The notes beneath the pieces are model-generated. The model saw only the letters and a program-made list of their open reading frames with translations. It made no database searches and was not told where the DNA came from. Positions 38,767-50,300 of a DNA stretch of 64,000 nt are shown one piece after another. How positions within the stretch are numbered: the stretch's first letter is position 1; each line of letters opens with the position of its first letter. The stretch lies in the NCBI GenBank assembly GCA_009746045.1, contig RPFO01000082.1, positions 4,656,741-4,720,740 on the forward strand, written 5' to 3'. This stretch comes from Mesostigma viride (lineage: Eukaryota > Streptophyta > Mesostigmatophyceae > Mesostigmatales > Mesostigmataceae). The position numbers and the translations under genes were made by a program.

Positions 38767-39133
38767 CATACCTAAGAAGGTAGGCAAACATGTCATGACC
38801 GACCCGCAGCAGTTGCTGGCCGACCTAGTGGTCCCAGCCCCGTTTGAACATCGCATTCACTCCCTCTCTCTTGCTTGGACTGCTATGCAGAACAAGAAGA
38901 AGTGGAAGATGATTGTCCAGGCTCATACGCCAGCCCCTGTGGGCAAGCCCCCTCCCCCCAAGAGGAAGGGACACTTTGCTGCTCAAGTAGAATAGTTAGG
39001 GTTTTCTAGATTAGCGTAGCTTAGAGTTCGATTAGTTCGGTTTCGCGGCTTTGCCGCCCCCCCTCCATCCATCCAGCAAGGGAATATGTGGTACATGATC
39101 TCCCAACGGAGTCATGTTATAGTTTAATTTAAT
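38767..39133 (+). mobile_element. 5'-truncated LINE copy with 12-bp target duplication
   Basis: TTACTTGCCCAC occurs at 38755-38766 and 39134-39145, exactly flanking 367 bp. The insert has the C-terminal end of a LINE ORF2 (QQLLADLVVPAPFEHRIHSL ... PPPPKRKGHF, stop near 38995), a 3' UTR (GGTTTTCTAGATTAGCGTAG), a hairpin at 39093-39116 (ACATGA-T-CTCC-CAAC-GGAG-TCATGT) and a TTTAA tail. The related sequence at 56940-56965 lacks the insert. Confidence 0.82.
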
Positions 39134-39159
39134 TTACTTGCCCACGCTCATTGTTATTA

Positions 39160-39330
39160 TGGGTAGTGTAGTTAGGATTTTCTAGACTAGATAGCTTAGA
39201 GTTGGGTTAGTTCGATTACGCGGCTTCTTCCACCTCCACCCATCCAGCAAGGATCGAATATGTGCTACATGATCTCCCAACGGAGGCATGTTATAATTTA
39301 ATTTAATTTAATTTTTTTATAGTGACTATA
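39160..39330 (+). mobile_element. Second LINE 3'-UTR copy with hairpin and TTTAA tail
   Basis: Same 3' UTR as the copy at 38767 (TTCTAGACTAGATAGCTTAG), hairpin at 39266-39291 and tail of TTTAA units ending near 39320. No ORF2 codons remain. Confidence 0.7.
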
Positions 39331-39364
39331 TTCTGATTTTCTGATTCGGCACGCCACAAAGGTG

Positions 39365-39665
39365 AAAACCATTTGCGTTCATATGGTTGGGGCATGATGC
39401 AGACGATATTTGTAACTCTCGTGTAATTATTTTTCTAATGAAATTAATTAATTAATTAATTAATTAATTCATTAAAATCATAGCTCCTTGGGGAGCATAT
39501 GTAACACATAGCCCTGAGAAAGGGGCATCTATGGGTTTGTAATACAATCAGGGCGACAACCTGCAGGTGTAGGATGTACAACTATCACCTGCTTTGGGTG
39601 CACAAGGTGCACCTGCACCGCCATGAGATTGGCATAGTACTCCATAATGAGATTGGTATAGTACT
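39365..39665. repeat. Family C and TTAA-tail fragments
   Basis: 39395-39442 is a family C 3' piece (GATGCAGACGATATTTG ... TTCTAATGA). 39442-39470 is a TTAA run. 39480-39505 reads, on the minus strand, as a retroelement 3' hairpin (GCTCC-CCAA-GGAGC), followed on that strand by the TTAA run. Confidence 0.55.
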
Positions 39666-40115
39666 CCGTGGCATGCCCATGCGCCTGGCCTGGGCCAGGC
39701 TCCGTTCGCTCAACACCTACTGGCGCTCGAAGGGCCTGGGCGAGCACCGCAAGCGCATGCTCTTCAAGGTCCTCGTCCTCACGGTGCTCATGTATGGCGC
39801 CGAGGCGTGGACACTCACGAAACACTCGGAAACACTGGCAGCTAAGCTAGACGGCACGGTTTACAGGATGCTCCGACAGGTCCTGAACGTAGGGTTTTCC
39901 AAGCGTAGGTCATTACAGTCTTTGTATCAGGGTATGCCTCGTATTTCGGACGAGATTAGGCAGCGTAGGATAGCATTTGTGGGACATCTTGCTCGCACCA
40001 GCCAGGTCGACACCGCCCTTGGTCTGCATGGCCGGCCCCCAGCCAGCGGCTTGGCCAGCCAGGGCGGCATATTTTGACCTGGCCTGGCCCCAAGGACATT
40101 CCTAAAAGGGTAGGG
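39665..40115 (+). pseudogene. LINE ORF2 C-terminal fragment
   Basis: The frame 39574-40077 carries the familiar end of a non-LTR reverse transcriptase: LAWARLRSLNTYWRSKGL, LFKVLVLTVLMYGAEAWTLT, RMLRQVLNVGF, RRIAFVGHLARTSQ. RT catalytic motifs are absent, so it is 5'-truncated. After the stop the sequence continues KDIPKRVG-like, which matches the start of the copies at 38767 and 44541, placing all three in one family. Confidence 0.8.
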
Positions 40116-42610
40116 AATTCTGAAATCTGGCATAGCTACTAGCGATTATTATCCCGAGCCACGAGCCACGAGGTAGCCATGGCTGACGGCGGAGCTCATA
40201 ACTTTCACGTTTGAGCACCGAATGTAGCCGTGAATATCACTATCGCTTCGTCTTTCTAAGACGCATTTATAAGCTGATATAACTTTCCGAATCTAAAACG
40301 CAATATATGACGAGCAAACGCCCCTCGACGCAACGCAGTTTGGCGGATGCGCTCGCCTTTGACAATGCGGCAGCTGAGGCTGCCGCTTCGCCAGATCCGG
40401 GCAGGCAGAGGTGACACTAGTCGTGCACTGGTGGTCGCCCAGCAACCTCCCGGCCTCACTGCCTCGCCATCGGCATCGCCTGACCCTAAACGCGCCCGCT
40501 CCGCCGACAAAACAGGAGGGTCTTCACGCCCCTCGGAACCGCGCTTTCGGCTCAAACCTTTTCAGGTCGATGATCACGACTGGACCAACATGTCTCCGTC
40601 CGCTGCTCTGGACTGCATATCTTCTACGGGTGTCGCGTCTGCGTGCCACAATCTCCGGCGCCACCATGGATCGCAATTAGATTAGTTGGAGCGTCTAGCT
40701 AACGCCCCAGCAAGGATAGTCAAACGCGGCACGTGACGGTACACAAGGGGATCAATAAGGTGGTCATCAGGCACGAGGGACAGTTCCTTGTCCTCGGCTG
40801 AGAACCGGCCTCCTTTCGTTACTCGAAGAGACTACACGCTACGTGAGAGTCCTCTTCGACTATGAACCAAACCATTCGTCATGCCACACGCATGCCACAC
40901 GCCACACTTGTCAGTCCAGCCAGGAATGCCAAAACTATCTTGCTCCTCAGTTGATCTTGCTGCCTGAACCATGCAAACAGAAACCGCATTCCAGTTGCCG
41001 TCCTGGCTTTCTAGGTACCACACATGCCAACAAGAGCAGGAAGGCATCCCGACAAATCTAAATTGCTACCCTGTTGCCGATCTCATCTCCTAGAGGCTCC
41101 GGCATTTCTGTCCCTGGGAATGTCCGGCATTGAGTCACGACCACCAAGGTCGAAGCATAATATCCTTCAAACAATCTGCACGCTCACACCTTGCGTGTGA
41201 TCGAGTGGCCCAGCAAACATTGCTTCTAATCTTTCCTTTCTAGAAGAAATCCCTTTGTAGGGCTGCCAGCGATTTCGCATTCATTCCAGCGATCTGGCTC
41301 CGCACCGCAAATTGTCCTTTTCCATTTTCTGTCCAGTCCTCATAACGTTGACCCGCTATTCTACACCACAAAGACACCTGGCCTGTCAATAGCCTCGGCG
41401 CAGTTGAAGTCCAGCAGTCCAGCTCCAGCTCCAGCTCCAGCTCCAGCTCCAGCTCCAGCTGTCACCTAACTCGCGTATGATCCTCTCGACGCTGCGCACT
41501 TGTGCTGCCGTCCGCTCAAGTTAGTGCTGCGCGCCCAGCTGTGCCTGGCCCGGCGCGCGCGCACGTACACTTTCGTCCGCTCTTATGCTGCGCGCCCGAC
41601 TGTGCCTGGCCCGGCGCGCCTGCCCCTGCCCAGGGCTATGCTGCAAGTGCTAGTGTCCCCCCCCCCGGTCGATCACTAGCCTTTGTCGAAAATGCGCAGA
41701 AAACAAATTCCTTGCGCACGTCACCGGTCTTGTGCATAGTGGGCGTCCGGGTGACATAGCTCGCGTCCGTGACACGGGGACTACGCCTCGCTTTACGACC
41801 TGTGCATCCATCTCCATGCCACCGGACGCCTCCTCGTCACCGACGGCCGTCGCTGGCACAACGTCAGCATGGTTTTCGGCTCCCCCCGCCCCGTCGACTC
41901 CAGCATGCCATCCTCAACTCCCTTCTCCAGCGCTCTGACGGCGAGATCTGGGCTCCATCCATCTCTGCCCCCACCCTCCGTTCCATCCTCATGGAAGCCT
42001 TCCAGCAGCACGTGACCCCGGCCCTTGCTGCTGACGTCGCAGCAATGGGTGGCCTGCTGAACTTCATCACCTCACCACCACCTCCACTGCCATTTCCGCC
42101 TCCACTGCCGACATCAAAGCCCAGCTCCTCGACCTCGACCACCGCCTTCAAGCCACCGCCACCGTCCTTGAGAGCTTGCATGCAACACCGCCGGCCTCAC
42201 CGCCCAGGCGGTGAAGGACATCGCCGCCCTGCCTGCGCCTGCTCAGTGGCCCGGCCGGCGATGCTCCCTCCACCTGCATGGGCGGACTTGCTTAAGCAGG
42301 CCAGCACACCACCTCCACCACCTCCACCATCACAGCACAACTCAAGCAACAATTAAGCCCTCGACCTTCGCGAGGAAGCCGACATCGCCCGGCGAAGCCA
42401 CGACGTACAATGTCATCGTCAAGCACTTCGACCAGGCGGCAGGTGAGACCTCCACGAGCCTTCTTGAGGCATTTAAGCGCGACATTTTTGCCCCCATGCT
42501 ACTCACTGGTGAGCTGGACATGTCGGCTGTCCGCCTCCCCCGCGCGCGGGGGATCGAAGGCTGGCCCGGCACCCGTGCTCCTCACCTTTAAGTACATGGC
42601 AGACCAGGTG

Positions 42611-43646
42611 AATACCGATGTGGGCCCTGCCGGGGGGCACGGGCCAACCAGGTACGGACACCTCCTCCTATGGCAGGGTCCCCTTGTCCCATTGCAACCC
42701 ACTGGCAAACTTGCGCGCGCCGGGCACCGGCGCCGGCGGCGCGACCCGGACCTACGTGACACAACTGCTTGAAGATGCAGGGCTTCTGGGACTATCCGTA
42801 CTCCGCGCCCGCGCATGATTGACAAGGACAAATGGGCTGCTATCTGCAATAAGCACCTTCCCGAGGGGTATGCTCCTGTTTTCTCCCCACGTACGGGCCC
42901 CGCGACCCGTTGCTAGCCAGGGTAGAAGTCCGCAGGTCGAGGTTATTGGTCCTGAGGATAGCCACTACACTATACCGCCTCGTCTGCCATTACAGTAGAG
43001 GACAGCTCGGATGAGGATTACATCCCCATCTAGTGCTTAAGGCCGTGCCCACTTCAAATGTTCCGAAAAGTGTGACACTTTTTGTCGTTTTTTGGACTTT
43101 TTCGACGATCGTCACTCTGCAGAGTGATTCGTCGTGCAAAATCGTGCGAAATTGTGCGAAATTTGCTGAAATCGTGTGAAATTTGCTGAAATCGTGCGAA
43201 ATTGTGCGAAATTTCATGTGAAAAATGTCGACGGTAAAAAATTATGATGTGCACAACGTGTGTGAATTCATGCGAAATTTTGTCAAACGTCACTCCCCAA
43301 AACGACCCTTGGTTGAAATCCATGCGAAATCGTGCGAAATCAGGCAAAATTGTGCGAAATCGTGCGAAATCGTGCGAAATTGTGCGAAAATGTGTGAAAA
43401 TTTTGCGAAAATCACGCGAAAATCACGCGAACTCATGCGAAATTTTATTTTATTTTTGCAAAAATAGCGAAAAAGTGTCACACACTTGGCTTGGACGGCG
43501 GAACATTTGAAGTGGGCCCGGCCTTAACGGTTGGGGGATGATGCAGACGATATTTGCTTAAACTTTTGTGTAATTATTTTTCTAATGAGATTAGCATAGT
43601 ACTCCGTGGCATGCCTTTGCACATGACACGCAAGTACTTACTTACT
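42611..43646 (+). mobile_element. Family C insertion with TTAC tail
   Basis: It interrupts ORF1 of the surrounding element after TACATGGCAGACCAGGTG and leaves a similar 18-mer (TACATGGCGGACAAGCTG) on the far side. It ends in CTTACTTACTTA, indicating a non-LTR mechanism. Without the 483-bp inverted-repeat element that sits in it, it is about 550 bp. Its own coding end is not recognised. Confidence 0.65.
43041..43523. mobile_element. 483-bp MITE with 25-bp inverted repeats and TTAA duplication
   Basis: GGCCGTGCCCACTTCAAATG... at the left and its complement at the right (43499-43523) agree at 24 of 25 positions, and both ends abut TTAA (43037-43040, 43524-43527). The interior is made of reiterated TGCGAAAT-type decamers, with the opposite ends in inverted orientation around GTGTGACACTTTTT. 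A related locus without the insert is present at 27990-28010. No transposase is encoded. Confidence 0.88.
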
Positions 43647-44084
43647 TACATGGCGGACAAGCTGTCGTTCCTTAAATGCCGCAAGAAGCTCTCGGAGACG
43701 ATTCACGCTGGACGACGACTTGACCCTGGCCCAGCAACAGCGGCGACGCGAGCTATGCCAGCCGACCTACCTTCAGCTCCGGTAGAGCGCAAGGGGGAAG
43801 CCGGTATACTGGAGGGGGGCGGTCATCCACGTTGACCACAAGCCCTGGCAGGCCCCCCCTGCCACCTCAGACTAGGAAATATATGCCAGTAGTGTAGATT
43901 AGTCAGGCTTAGCCTAGCATGTGGCCCACGCGCATGTGCGCCCATAATGGCCCCCATGGATGATGCCTTCAGAATTTAGCCGTGGACGCCCTGCCTATAA
44001 TGGGACCCCCATGGATGTCGCATTAAGAATTTAGCCATGCTATGCCATGCAGAGAGATGCTCTCTGTCGAGAAGCCATGCGCTC

Positions 44085-44330
44085 TAGCTCTTGTATCAAG
44101 GAGACAACCAGCGCAGGCCAGAAATCGGGAGAATCCGGACCATGGTAGCTCGAGCCTGCCGTTATCTTGTCCGCGTGTTCGAGTCGTTCAGGATGATGAA
44201 TATGAATGGTGATGGAAATGTGTATATCCGTGTGCACGCATTGAAATTATGGCTGGCTTACGTGTAGAGCGACTAGATGACCTATAATAGACGGTGGGGC
44301 CGGAAACAGCATGCTTGTATAGCCATGATG
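44085..44330 (+). mobile_element. Dispersed repeat family A, copy 2
   Basis: Plus-strand counterpart of 29060-29392, beginning with ATCAAGGAGACAACCAGCGC and encoding the peptide MVARACRYLVRVFESFRMMN. It lies in the 3' UTR of the degenerate ORF1 element. Confidence 0.65.
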
Positions 44331-44983
44331 ATCTTCCCCCACATGACATACTCCCCCTTAGCTGGGCATAGTGTGAAGATCATGAGGGTGCAGGCATGCC
44401 CTGGTGCACCTAGAGCAAGGGTAGCTTACATTCCCACCCTTGCAGGAAGTACTGAGCCCAGAATGTATTAAAAGTCATATGCCCCTTCTCAGGGATATGT
44501 GCTACATGTACTCCCACCGGAGTTTTGTTTCTAATTAATTAAGGACATTCCAAAAAGGGTAGGGAAACATGCCACGAACTACACCCAGATGTTGCTGGCC
44601 GACCTAGTGGTCCCAGCCCAGTTTGAACACCGCATCAACTCTCTCTCTCTGCCTTCTTTGGACTGCCATGCAGAACAAGACGCGGTGGCAGAAAATTAAA
44701 AGGCTCACACGCCAGCGCATGTGGGCAAGCCACCGCCCCCCAAGAGGAGGCGTTTTGATGAGTAGTGTAGTAAGGATTTTCTAGACTAGATAGCTTAGAG
44801 CTTTAGCCATGCTATGCCTATATGCAGAGAGATGCTCTCTGTCGAGAAGCCATGCCCTAGCCCTTGTATAGCCATGATGATCTTCCTCCCCCGTGCCAGG
44901 ATCCCCTTAGTTGGGTTGAACCTGACACAGCCCTTGAGGCACCTAGAGCAAGTGTTGCTTGCATTCCACTCTTGCAGGAAGTA

Positions 44984-46942
44984 ATTAATTAATTAATTAA
45001 TTAATTAGAAACATAACTCCGTTGGGAGTATATGTAGCACATAGCCCAGAGAAGGGGCATATGGCCTATCATACATTCTAAGCTACTTCCTGCAAGGGTG
45101 GGAATGTAAACAACACTTGCTCTAGGTGCACTAGGGCACCTGCACCACCCAGAGTTTCAGGCAACACCCAGCGAAGGGGAGCCTGTCATAGGTGGGGAAG
45201 ATCATCATGGCTATACTAGAGCTAGGACATGGCTTCTCGACAGAGAGCATCTCTCTGCATAGGCATAGCATGGCTAAATTCTTAGTGCAACATCCATGGG
45301 GGTCCCGTTATAGGCATGGCGTGGCTAAATTCTTAAATGCATCATCCATGGCCATTATGGGCGCACATGCGCTGGGGCCGCGTGGTAGGCTAGCCTTAAA
45401 TCTACACTACTGCTATATTCCCTAGACTGGGGGTGCCTGCCAAGGCTTGTGGTCGACATGGATGACGTCCCCCCTCCAGTATACCGGTTTCCCCCCTGCG
45501 CTTTGCCGTATCTGGAGGTAGGTCGGCCATAGTTCGCGTCTCCGTTGTTGCTGGGCCAGGGTCAGGTCGTCGTCCAACGTGAAGTGAGTCCTCGAGAGCT
45601 TCTTGCGGTTTTTAAGAAACAACACCTTGTCCGCCATGTACTTAAAGCTAGGTGAGGAGCACGGGTGCCGGGCCAGCCTTCCCCCGCGCGCGGGGGAGGC
45701 GAACAGCCGACATGCGCAGCTCACCAGTAATGTGCATGGGGGCAAGAATGTCGCGCTTAAATGCCGTGAGAAGAGTCGTCGAGTCCTCACCTGCCGGCTG
45801 GTCGAAGTTCTTGACTATGACGTTGTGGCTGCGCTGGGTGCGGTCGGCCTCCTCGCGGAGGTCGAGGGCTTGTTGTTTAAGCTGTGCCGCGATGGTGGAG
45901 GTGGTGGAGGTGCTTAAGCAAGTCCGCCCAGGTCTGGGTGGGAGGGGCGTCGGCGCCTGAGCCAGCGGGGGCTGGCTTGGTGCAGCGATGTCCCTCACCG
46001 CCTGGGCGGTGATGCCGGCGGTGTTCTGCATGCACTCGATGGCTATGGCAGTGTCCTTTAGGCGTTGGTCGATGTCGAGAAGCTGGGCCTTGAGGGTGGC
46101 GGTGGAGGTGGAGGTGGCAGTGGAGGTGGAGGCGAGGAGGGTGGAGGTGGAGGTGACGGTGGTGGAAATGTGAGGGAGCTCAGCAGCCAGCGTGCCGCCC
46201 ATTGCCGCCACATCTGTGGCAAGGGGGGTCACGTGCTGCTCGAAAGCTTCCTTAAGGAGGGTGCGGACGATGGCTTCGGTTGCGACGGTTGGAGGGGGGG
46301 CCCAGATCTCGGCGTCGGAACGCCCGAGGAGGGAGCAGAGGGCGAAGCGCTGGAGCCGGGGGCGTTTCATGCGCGGAATGTGATTAATGTCATCGGGGGT
46401 GGAAGGTAGGCCGTTGGGCCAGCGGCCGCGGTTGTGGGAGGTGAGGTGCAAGCACAGGGCTACAAGCGAGGCGTGCGTCCCGAAAAACAGGTCTTCCATA
46501 AAGGCTCCCGGGGTTCGAGTCCAGAAGCCAGGTGCGTTGATGTCAAAGGCGATCTCGTCCCAGTGCGGCTCGGCAGGGCGACTGCGCTTGGGCTCAGGCG
46601 ATGCAGATGGCGAGGCAAGCCCGGTTGGGGGCTGGGCAACCACCAGTGCGCGACTAGTGTCACCGCTACCTTCCGGACCTGAGGGCGAAGCTGCAGCCGG
46701 AGCTGCAGACGTATTTTCATTGCTTAACGCATTCGTCAGGCTGCGTTGCGTAGAGGAGCGTTTGCTCGTCATAATAGCAGTTCGCGTAATAGCTGCAGGC
46801 TGGTCACAATACTGCGTTACAGCTGTAACCGTTGGTAGTAGCAGATGCGCCTAGAAAAGATGCATCGGTTGCAAGCGATCTGACGGAATTTGGGGCTCAG
46901 ACGCAAAAGTTATGAGCTCCGCCGTCAGCCATGGCTACCTCG
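44984..46942 (-). mobile_element. Full-length ORF1-only retroelement, 1,959 bp
   Basis: Perfect 11-bp target duplications TGCAGGAAGTA (44973-44983 and 46943-46953) bound the element. Minus-strand order: 5' UTR beginning CGAGGTAGCCATGGCTGACG, ORF1 from 46772, a 3' UTR of about 430 bp, the terminal hairpin ATACTCC-CAAC-GGAGTTAT (about 45010-45028) and a TTAA tail. There is no reverse transcriptase, so movement must rely on an enzyme in trans. Its layout resembles mammalian HAL1 (half-L1) elements. Confidence 0.85.
45422..46772 (-). CDS. ORF1-like protein of the nonautonomous element (frameshifted)
   Basis: The first frame runs 46772-45648 (374 codons). A disordered Ser/Pro/Ala N-terminus is followed by a Thr/Ser-rich region (STTVTSTSTLLASTSTATST), a short coiled-coil-like part (QLKQQALDLREEADRTQRSH), an RRM-like core (NVIVKNFDQPAGED ... 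LRMSAVRLPRARG) and PVLLT. There a 4-bp insertion relative to the 42.6-kb copy creates TAG; the C-terminal part (KYMADKVLFLKNRKKLS, FTLDDDLTLAQQQRRREL, VYWRGDVIHVDH) continues in the next frame to 45422. This order resembles nucleic-acid-binding ORF1 proteins of L1-like LINEs. Probably inactive in this copy. Confidence 0.7.
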
Positions 46943-47349
46943 TGCAGGAAGTAGCCCAGAATGTATTAAAAGCCATATGCCCCTTCTCCGGGATATGTGC
47001 TACATATACTCCCAACGGAGTTATGTTTCTCATTAATTAATTAATTAATAGCTTAGAGTTAGGTTAGTTCGATTACGCGGCTTCCTCCACTCCACCAATC
47101 CATCAAGGAATATGTGCTACATGATCTCCCAACGGAGGCATGTTATAATTTAATTTAATTTAATTTAATTTCATGCCCATGCGCATGACACGCAAGTACT
47201 TACTTACTTACTTCAAGCCATAGGTTTGGTGGCTTCATGTATGTGACTCAACCAATGCTTGTCAGAACACACATGGATTGTCAGCTCTTGCACGGGGCAT
47301 GGGTTGTGCACATGACTTGCACTCCAAATTGATGAAAACAACAAGGTTC

Positions 47350-50300
47350 TCATTTGTCCACCAACGTAGGTATGGACAGTTCATAACCGAACCGCGCCAA
47401 GGCAGGCCACGCGGCTATCTCCAGCAAGTCAGCGGCTACACTGCTGTGCCACTTGCCATAATGATCGTCCAGGGCTAAAACTTTCCCCTGCACCCGCGGA
47501 AGATCACAAACTGGGAGGTCAAACAGGGCCTTAAGGTCCTCCATACTCGACTGGCCAGGTGCCCCTGGGGGTGGCAGGCCCAGGCGGTGAACCAGCTCCG
47601 TAATCGCGCCCTCCCTCTTTGTCTTGGAGATGAAGTCCTCGGCACGAACAAAAATGTAGTCCTCGGGGCCCAGCTTGTAGCTACCAGCGCAGTCCGCAAA
47701 CTGATTATGCGTGACAGGGCAGCAGGCAGACGTCCATAAATCAGTACATCTTGCATGATGTTAGCAAGAAAATTGATCATGCGACGGTTCCTCAATAAAC
47801 AACACGTCGAACCCCTGCATGCAAAGGATTTTAAATAGGCACGTACCTACTGAGCTGTGCAATGGTTACTCATGCACAGTGCGCTGCGAAGAAATGGCCT
47901 TACGCCATCAAGGCTAGCTAGCATCATATCTGGAAAAAATGCAGGAGCAACTGTAGGGCAGGGACGGTTAGAAGCAGCATGACCAGCAAGTACGTTATAA
48001 AAATCAAGTGATATGACCTAAACAAGTGGACAGACTTCCTTATGAGGAGACCAGGCTGCATCCCTTGAGGGGCATACAAGGAAACTAGAGGTGCTTGTGG
48101 ATATCAAGTCACAGTCGAAAGACTTGGCCAACTTGGCTACCAGGGCATGTACCACAAAGCTTTGCGGGTGCAGTATCTGCGTAGAACAGTACCTCATCGG
48201 GTGGTCTGTGGCATGCCTTCACTGCATGTTCACGCAGTCGCTTACTTACTTTACTACCACAATGTTCCGTGAGGGCTACCCCGAATCCAGAACATCATTC
48301 TCTTCTATTAACTGCACAAGAGTGGCGAATAATCCATGGCCCGACGCGTAGCAAGCCTAATCCACCCCACTATCAACACTATCAACACATAATTCTCATA
48401 AACATTCACGTGGTGCGATCCAGGGTATGCACTGCAGGCAAACTTGGTATACTGTATGTCGAATGGCTGACTGTGCCTGGCCGTTGCGAGCTCCCATTAC
48501 ACTAAATCACACTCAGTTACTGCCATGGGGGATCTAACTAGACCATAAAACACTTGTATGCATGTCCAGGATGCCCCAGACCTTGGCTGAGGCCGCCTAG
48601 GATAGGCAACGTGTAGGGAACCCAGGCTAATATTTATATAAACAGACTTGCCTGCATGTTGAGGACGCCCCAGACCTTGGCCGAGGCCGCCATGGCCAGC
48701 CCATCGGCCCCCCCGGGGATCAAACTCATCAGGTCCACGCTCGAGTCATACGTGAGCGGCTTCAACGCGTCCCCCTCCTTGCCCTTGGACCCTTTCCTGT
48801 GGTGGGTCGAGGACTTGGCGGCGGTGCTAGAACTGCTGGCATTGGCGCTGGCCGTCGGCTTGCCTGTCTTGGAACAGCTGGCAATGCAGGCGATGAAGGG
48901 CGAGCGAGGGAGCACGCTCTTGTGGGTCGTCGGGGGGGAATCAGCCTCCGAGGACGCAGAGGAGCCGCTGCTGCTCTTCCGTGTGTGCGGTGAGACCACC
49001 CAGATCTTCCTGTCCGGAGCATCCTTGCCCTCTTCCTTGCCCTCTTCCTTGCTCTTTTCCTTGCTCTCGGACTCTCCTTTGCCCTCCTCCTTGCCCTCCT
49101 TGCCCTCTCCCTTGCCTTCCTCCTTGCCTTCCTCCTTGCCCTCCTCCTTGCCCTCCTCCTTGCCCTCCTCCTTGCCCTCCTCCTTGCCCTCCTCCTTGCC
49201 CTCCTCCTTGCCCTCCTCCTTGCCCTCCTCCTTGCCCTCCTCCTTGCCCTCCTCCTTGCCCTCCTCCTTGCCTTTGTGATCATTCGCCGACGTTGTGTCC
49301 TCATCTATGTCGTCGGATCGAAAGACATGCATGGGGTCAGGGGACGCAGTCCAACAGTAGATCGACCATCGACCATGCGACAGGGAAAAAATTAATGCGA
49401 GTCTTCTAGTTTCCAAAGGATGATCGGAGAGTGAGCACGGAGTAACTAGCAGCGAAAACAAGCCTAAGGTGGCAACGAGTGTCCTCATATTTACGCTCAA
49501 GGTATGCTCTCTACCTATCATAGCCTGGATGCATTGGCATATCTAGTTCCACCCCCATAGCACCAGTGGCGCGACATTTACAACTATGGGCACCAGGTTG
49601 TTCTGGTCACATAAACTATACTATGACCATGGCAACTGACATGTTTAGTGATAGATCCCAACCGCTGGCCTGACATGCAGTCGGAGGGATGCTTCCACCT
49701 CAGGCGCATGCCCCCGGCCCGGCACAAATAACTATATTGGCTGCAGCCTGAATCAAGAGGGCAATTGGGCTTCATGCGCTATAATAAGCACGGCTAAGGC
49801 CACATATCATTATAACTTCATTGGCTATCTCAGGCTCAGTGCGAGAAGCATGCAGCATTGGAGAGTTGAAGTCAGCAATAAAATCATAAGCACAATTGTC
49901 TAACTGAGCAACAGGCATCTGACATACAAGGTTCTCGCAAGCCAACCCTGAAAGGGGTTGCCTGGGCAGCGAAGCCGTCGCAAAATTCACACCGTAACCA
50001 AAGATTAATAAATGTCAGGTGAAGTCAAAGGAAAATTACTTAATTATTTTGAAGTACTTATATATATAGATATAAAAGGCTATTCTAAGTTAAATTATAT
50101 TAGCACCCGTAGATAGCGCATGTACGTTTCCGATCTCAACGTAATGGGTAATTGATTAAGAAAAAAAAAAAAGATTCAGAATGTTGTGTACAAACATTCA
50201 ACCATTAATAACCAACTGAGCTGACGGCCATGAGCGTCCAGATGGCTCGCATCAACACGTACCGTATACATTGGCATGCCTAAACATATACCAAATAATA

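Larger units (their letters stand above)
40155..44540 (+). pseudogene. Degenerate copy of the ORF1-only element with three insertions
   Basis: The 5' end (GTAGCCATGGCTGACGGCGG), start codon region near 40310, ORF1 pieces (DTSRALVVAQQPPGL at about 40410; GEIWAPSISAPTLRSI at about 41942; KAGPAPVLLTFKYMAD near 42590; FTLDDDLTLAQQQRRREL at about 43700), the 3' UTR and the terminal hairpin with TTAA tail (44500-44540) match the intact element at 44984-46942. Insertions interrupt it at about 40626-41775, at 42611-43646 (family C, with an 18-bp imperfect target duplication 42593-42610/43647-43664) and at about 44085-44330 (family A). Frameshifts are frequent. A CCAGCT hexanucleotide run lies at 41415-41460. 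Confidence 0.75.
44541..47170 (+). mobile_element. LINE 3' end containing two nested ORF1-element insertions
   Basis: LINE ORF2 end (LLADLVVPAQFEHRINSL, from 44590) and 3' UTR run to TAGCTTAGAG (44791-44800), which is repeated perfectly at 47049-47058 where the same 3' UTR resumes, ending with the hairpin at about 47118-47142 and a TTTAA tail (to 47170). Between the 10-bp duplications lies a 5'-truncated 3' fragment of the ORF1 element (44801-44983 plus 46954-47048, hairpin then TTAA tail), itself split by the full-length element 44984-46942. Confidence 0.82.

Noticed and set aside
46505-46525. GGTTCGAGTCC resembling a tRNA T-arm
   Set aside because: No matching acceptor or anticodon stems; it lies inside the ORF1-like coding sequence.
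45652-46854. Plus-strand frames opposite the ORF1-like gene
   Set aside because: They are antisense shadows; the minus strand has the family-conserved order seen in two other copies.
49440-49521. Separate gene starting with a signal-peptide-like MRTLVATLGLFSLLVTPC at about 49490
   Set aside because: The frame joins better as sulfotransferase exon 3 from 49304, where phase and family sequence agree with exons on both sides; the upstream part is then intronic.
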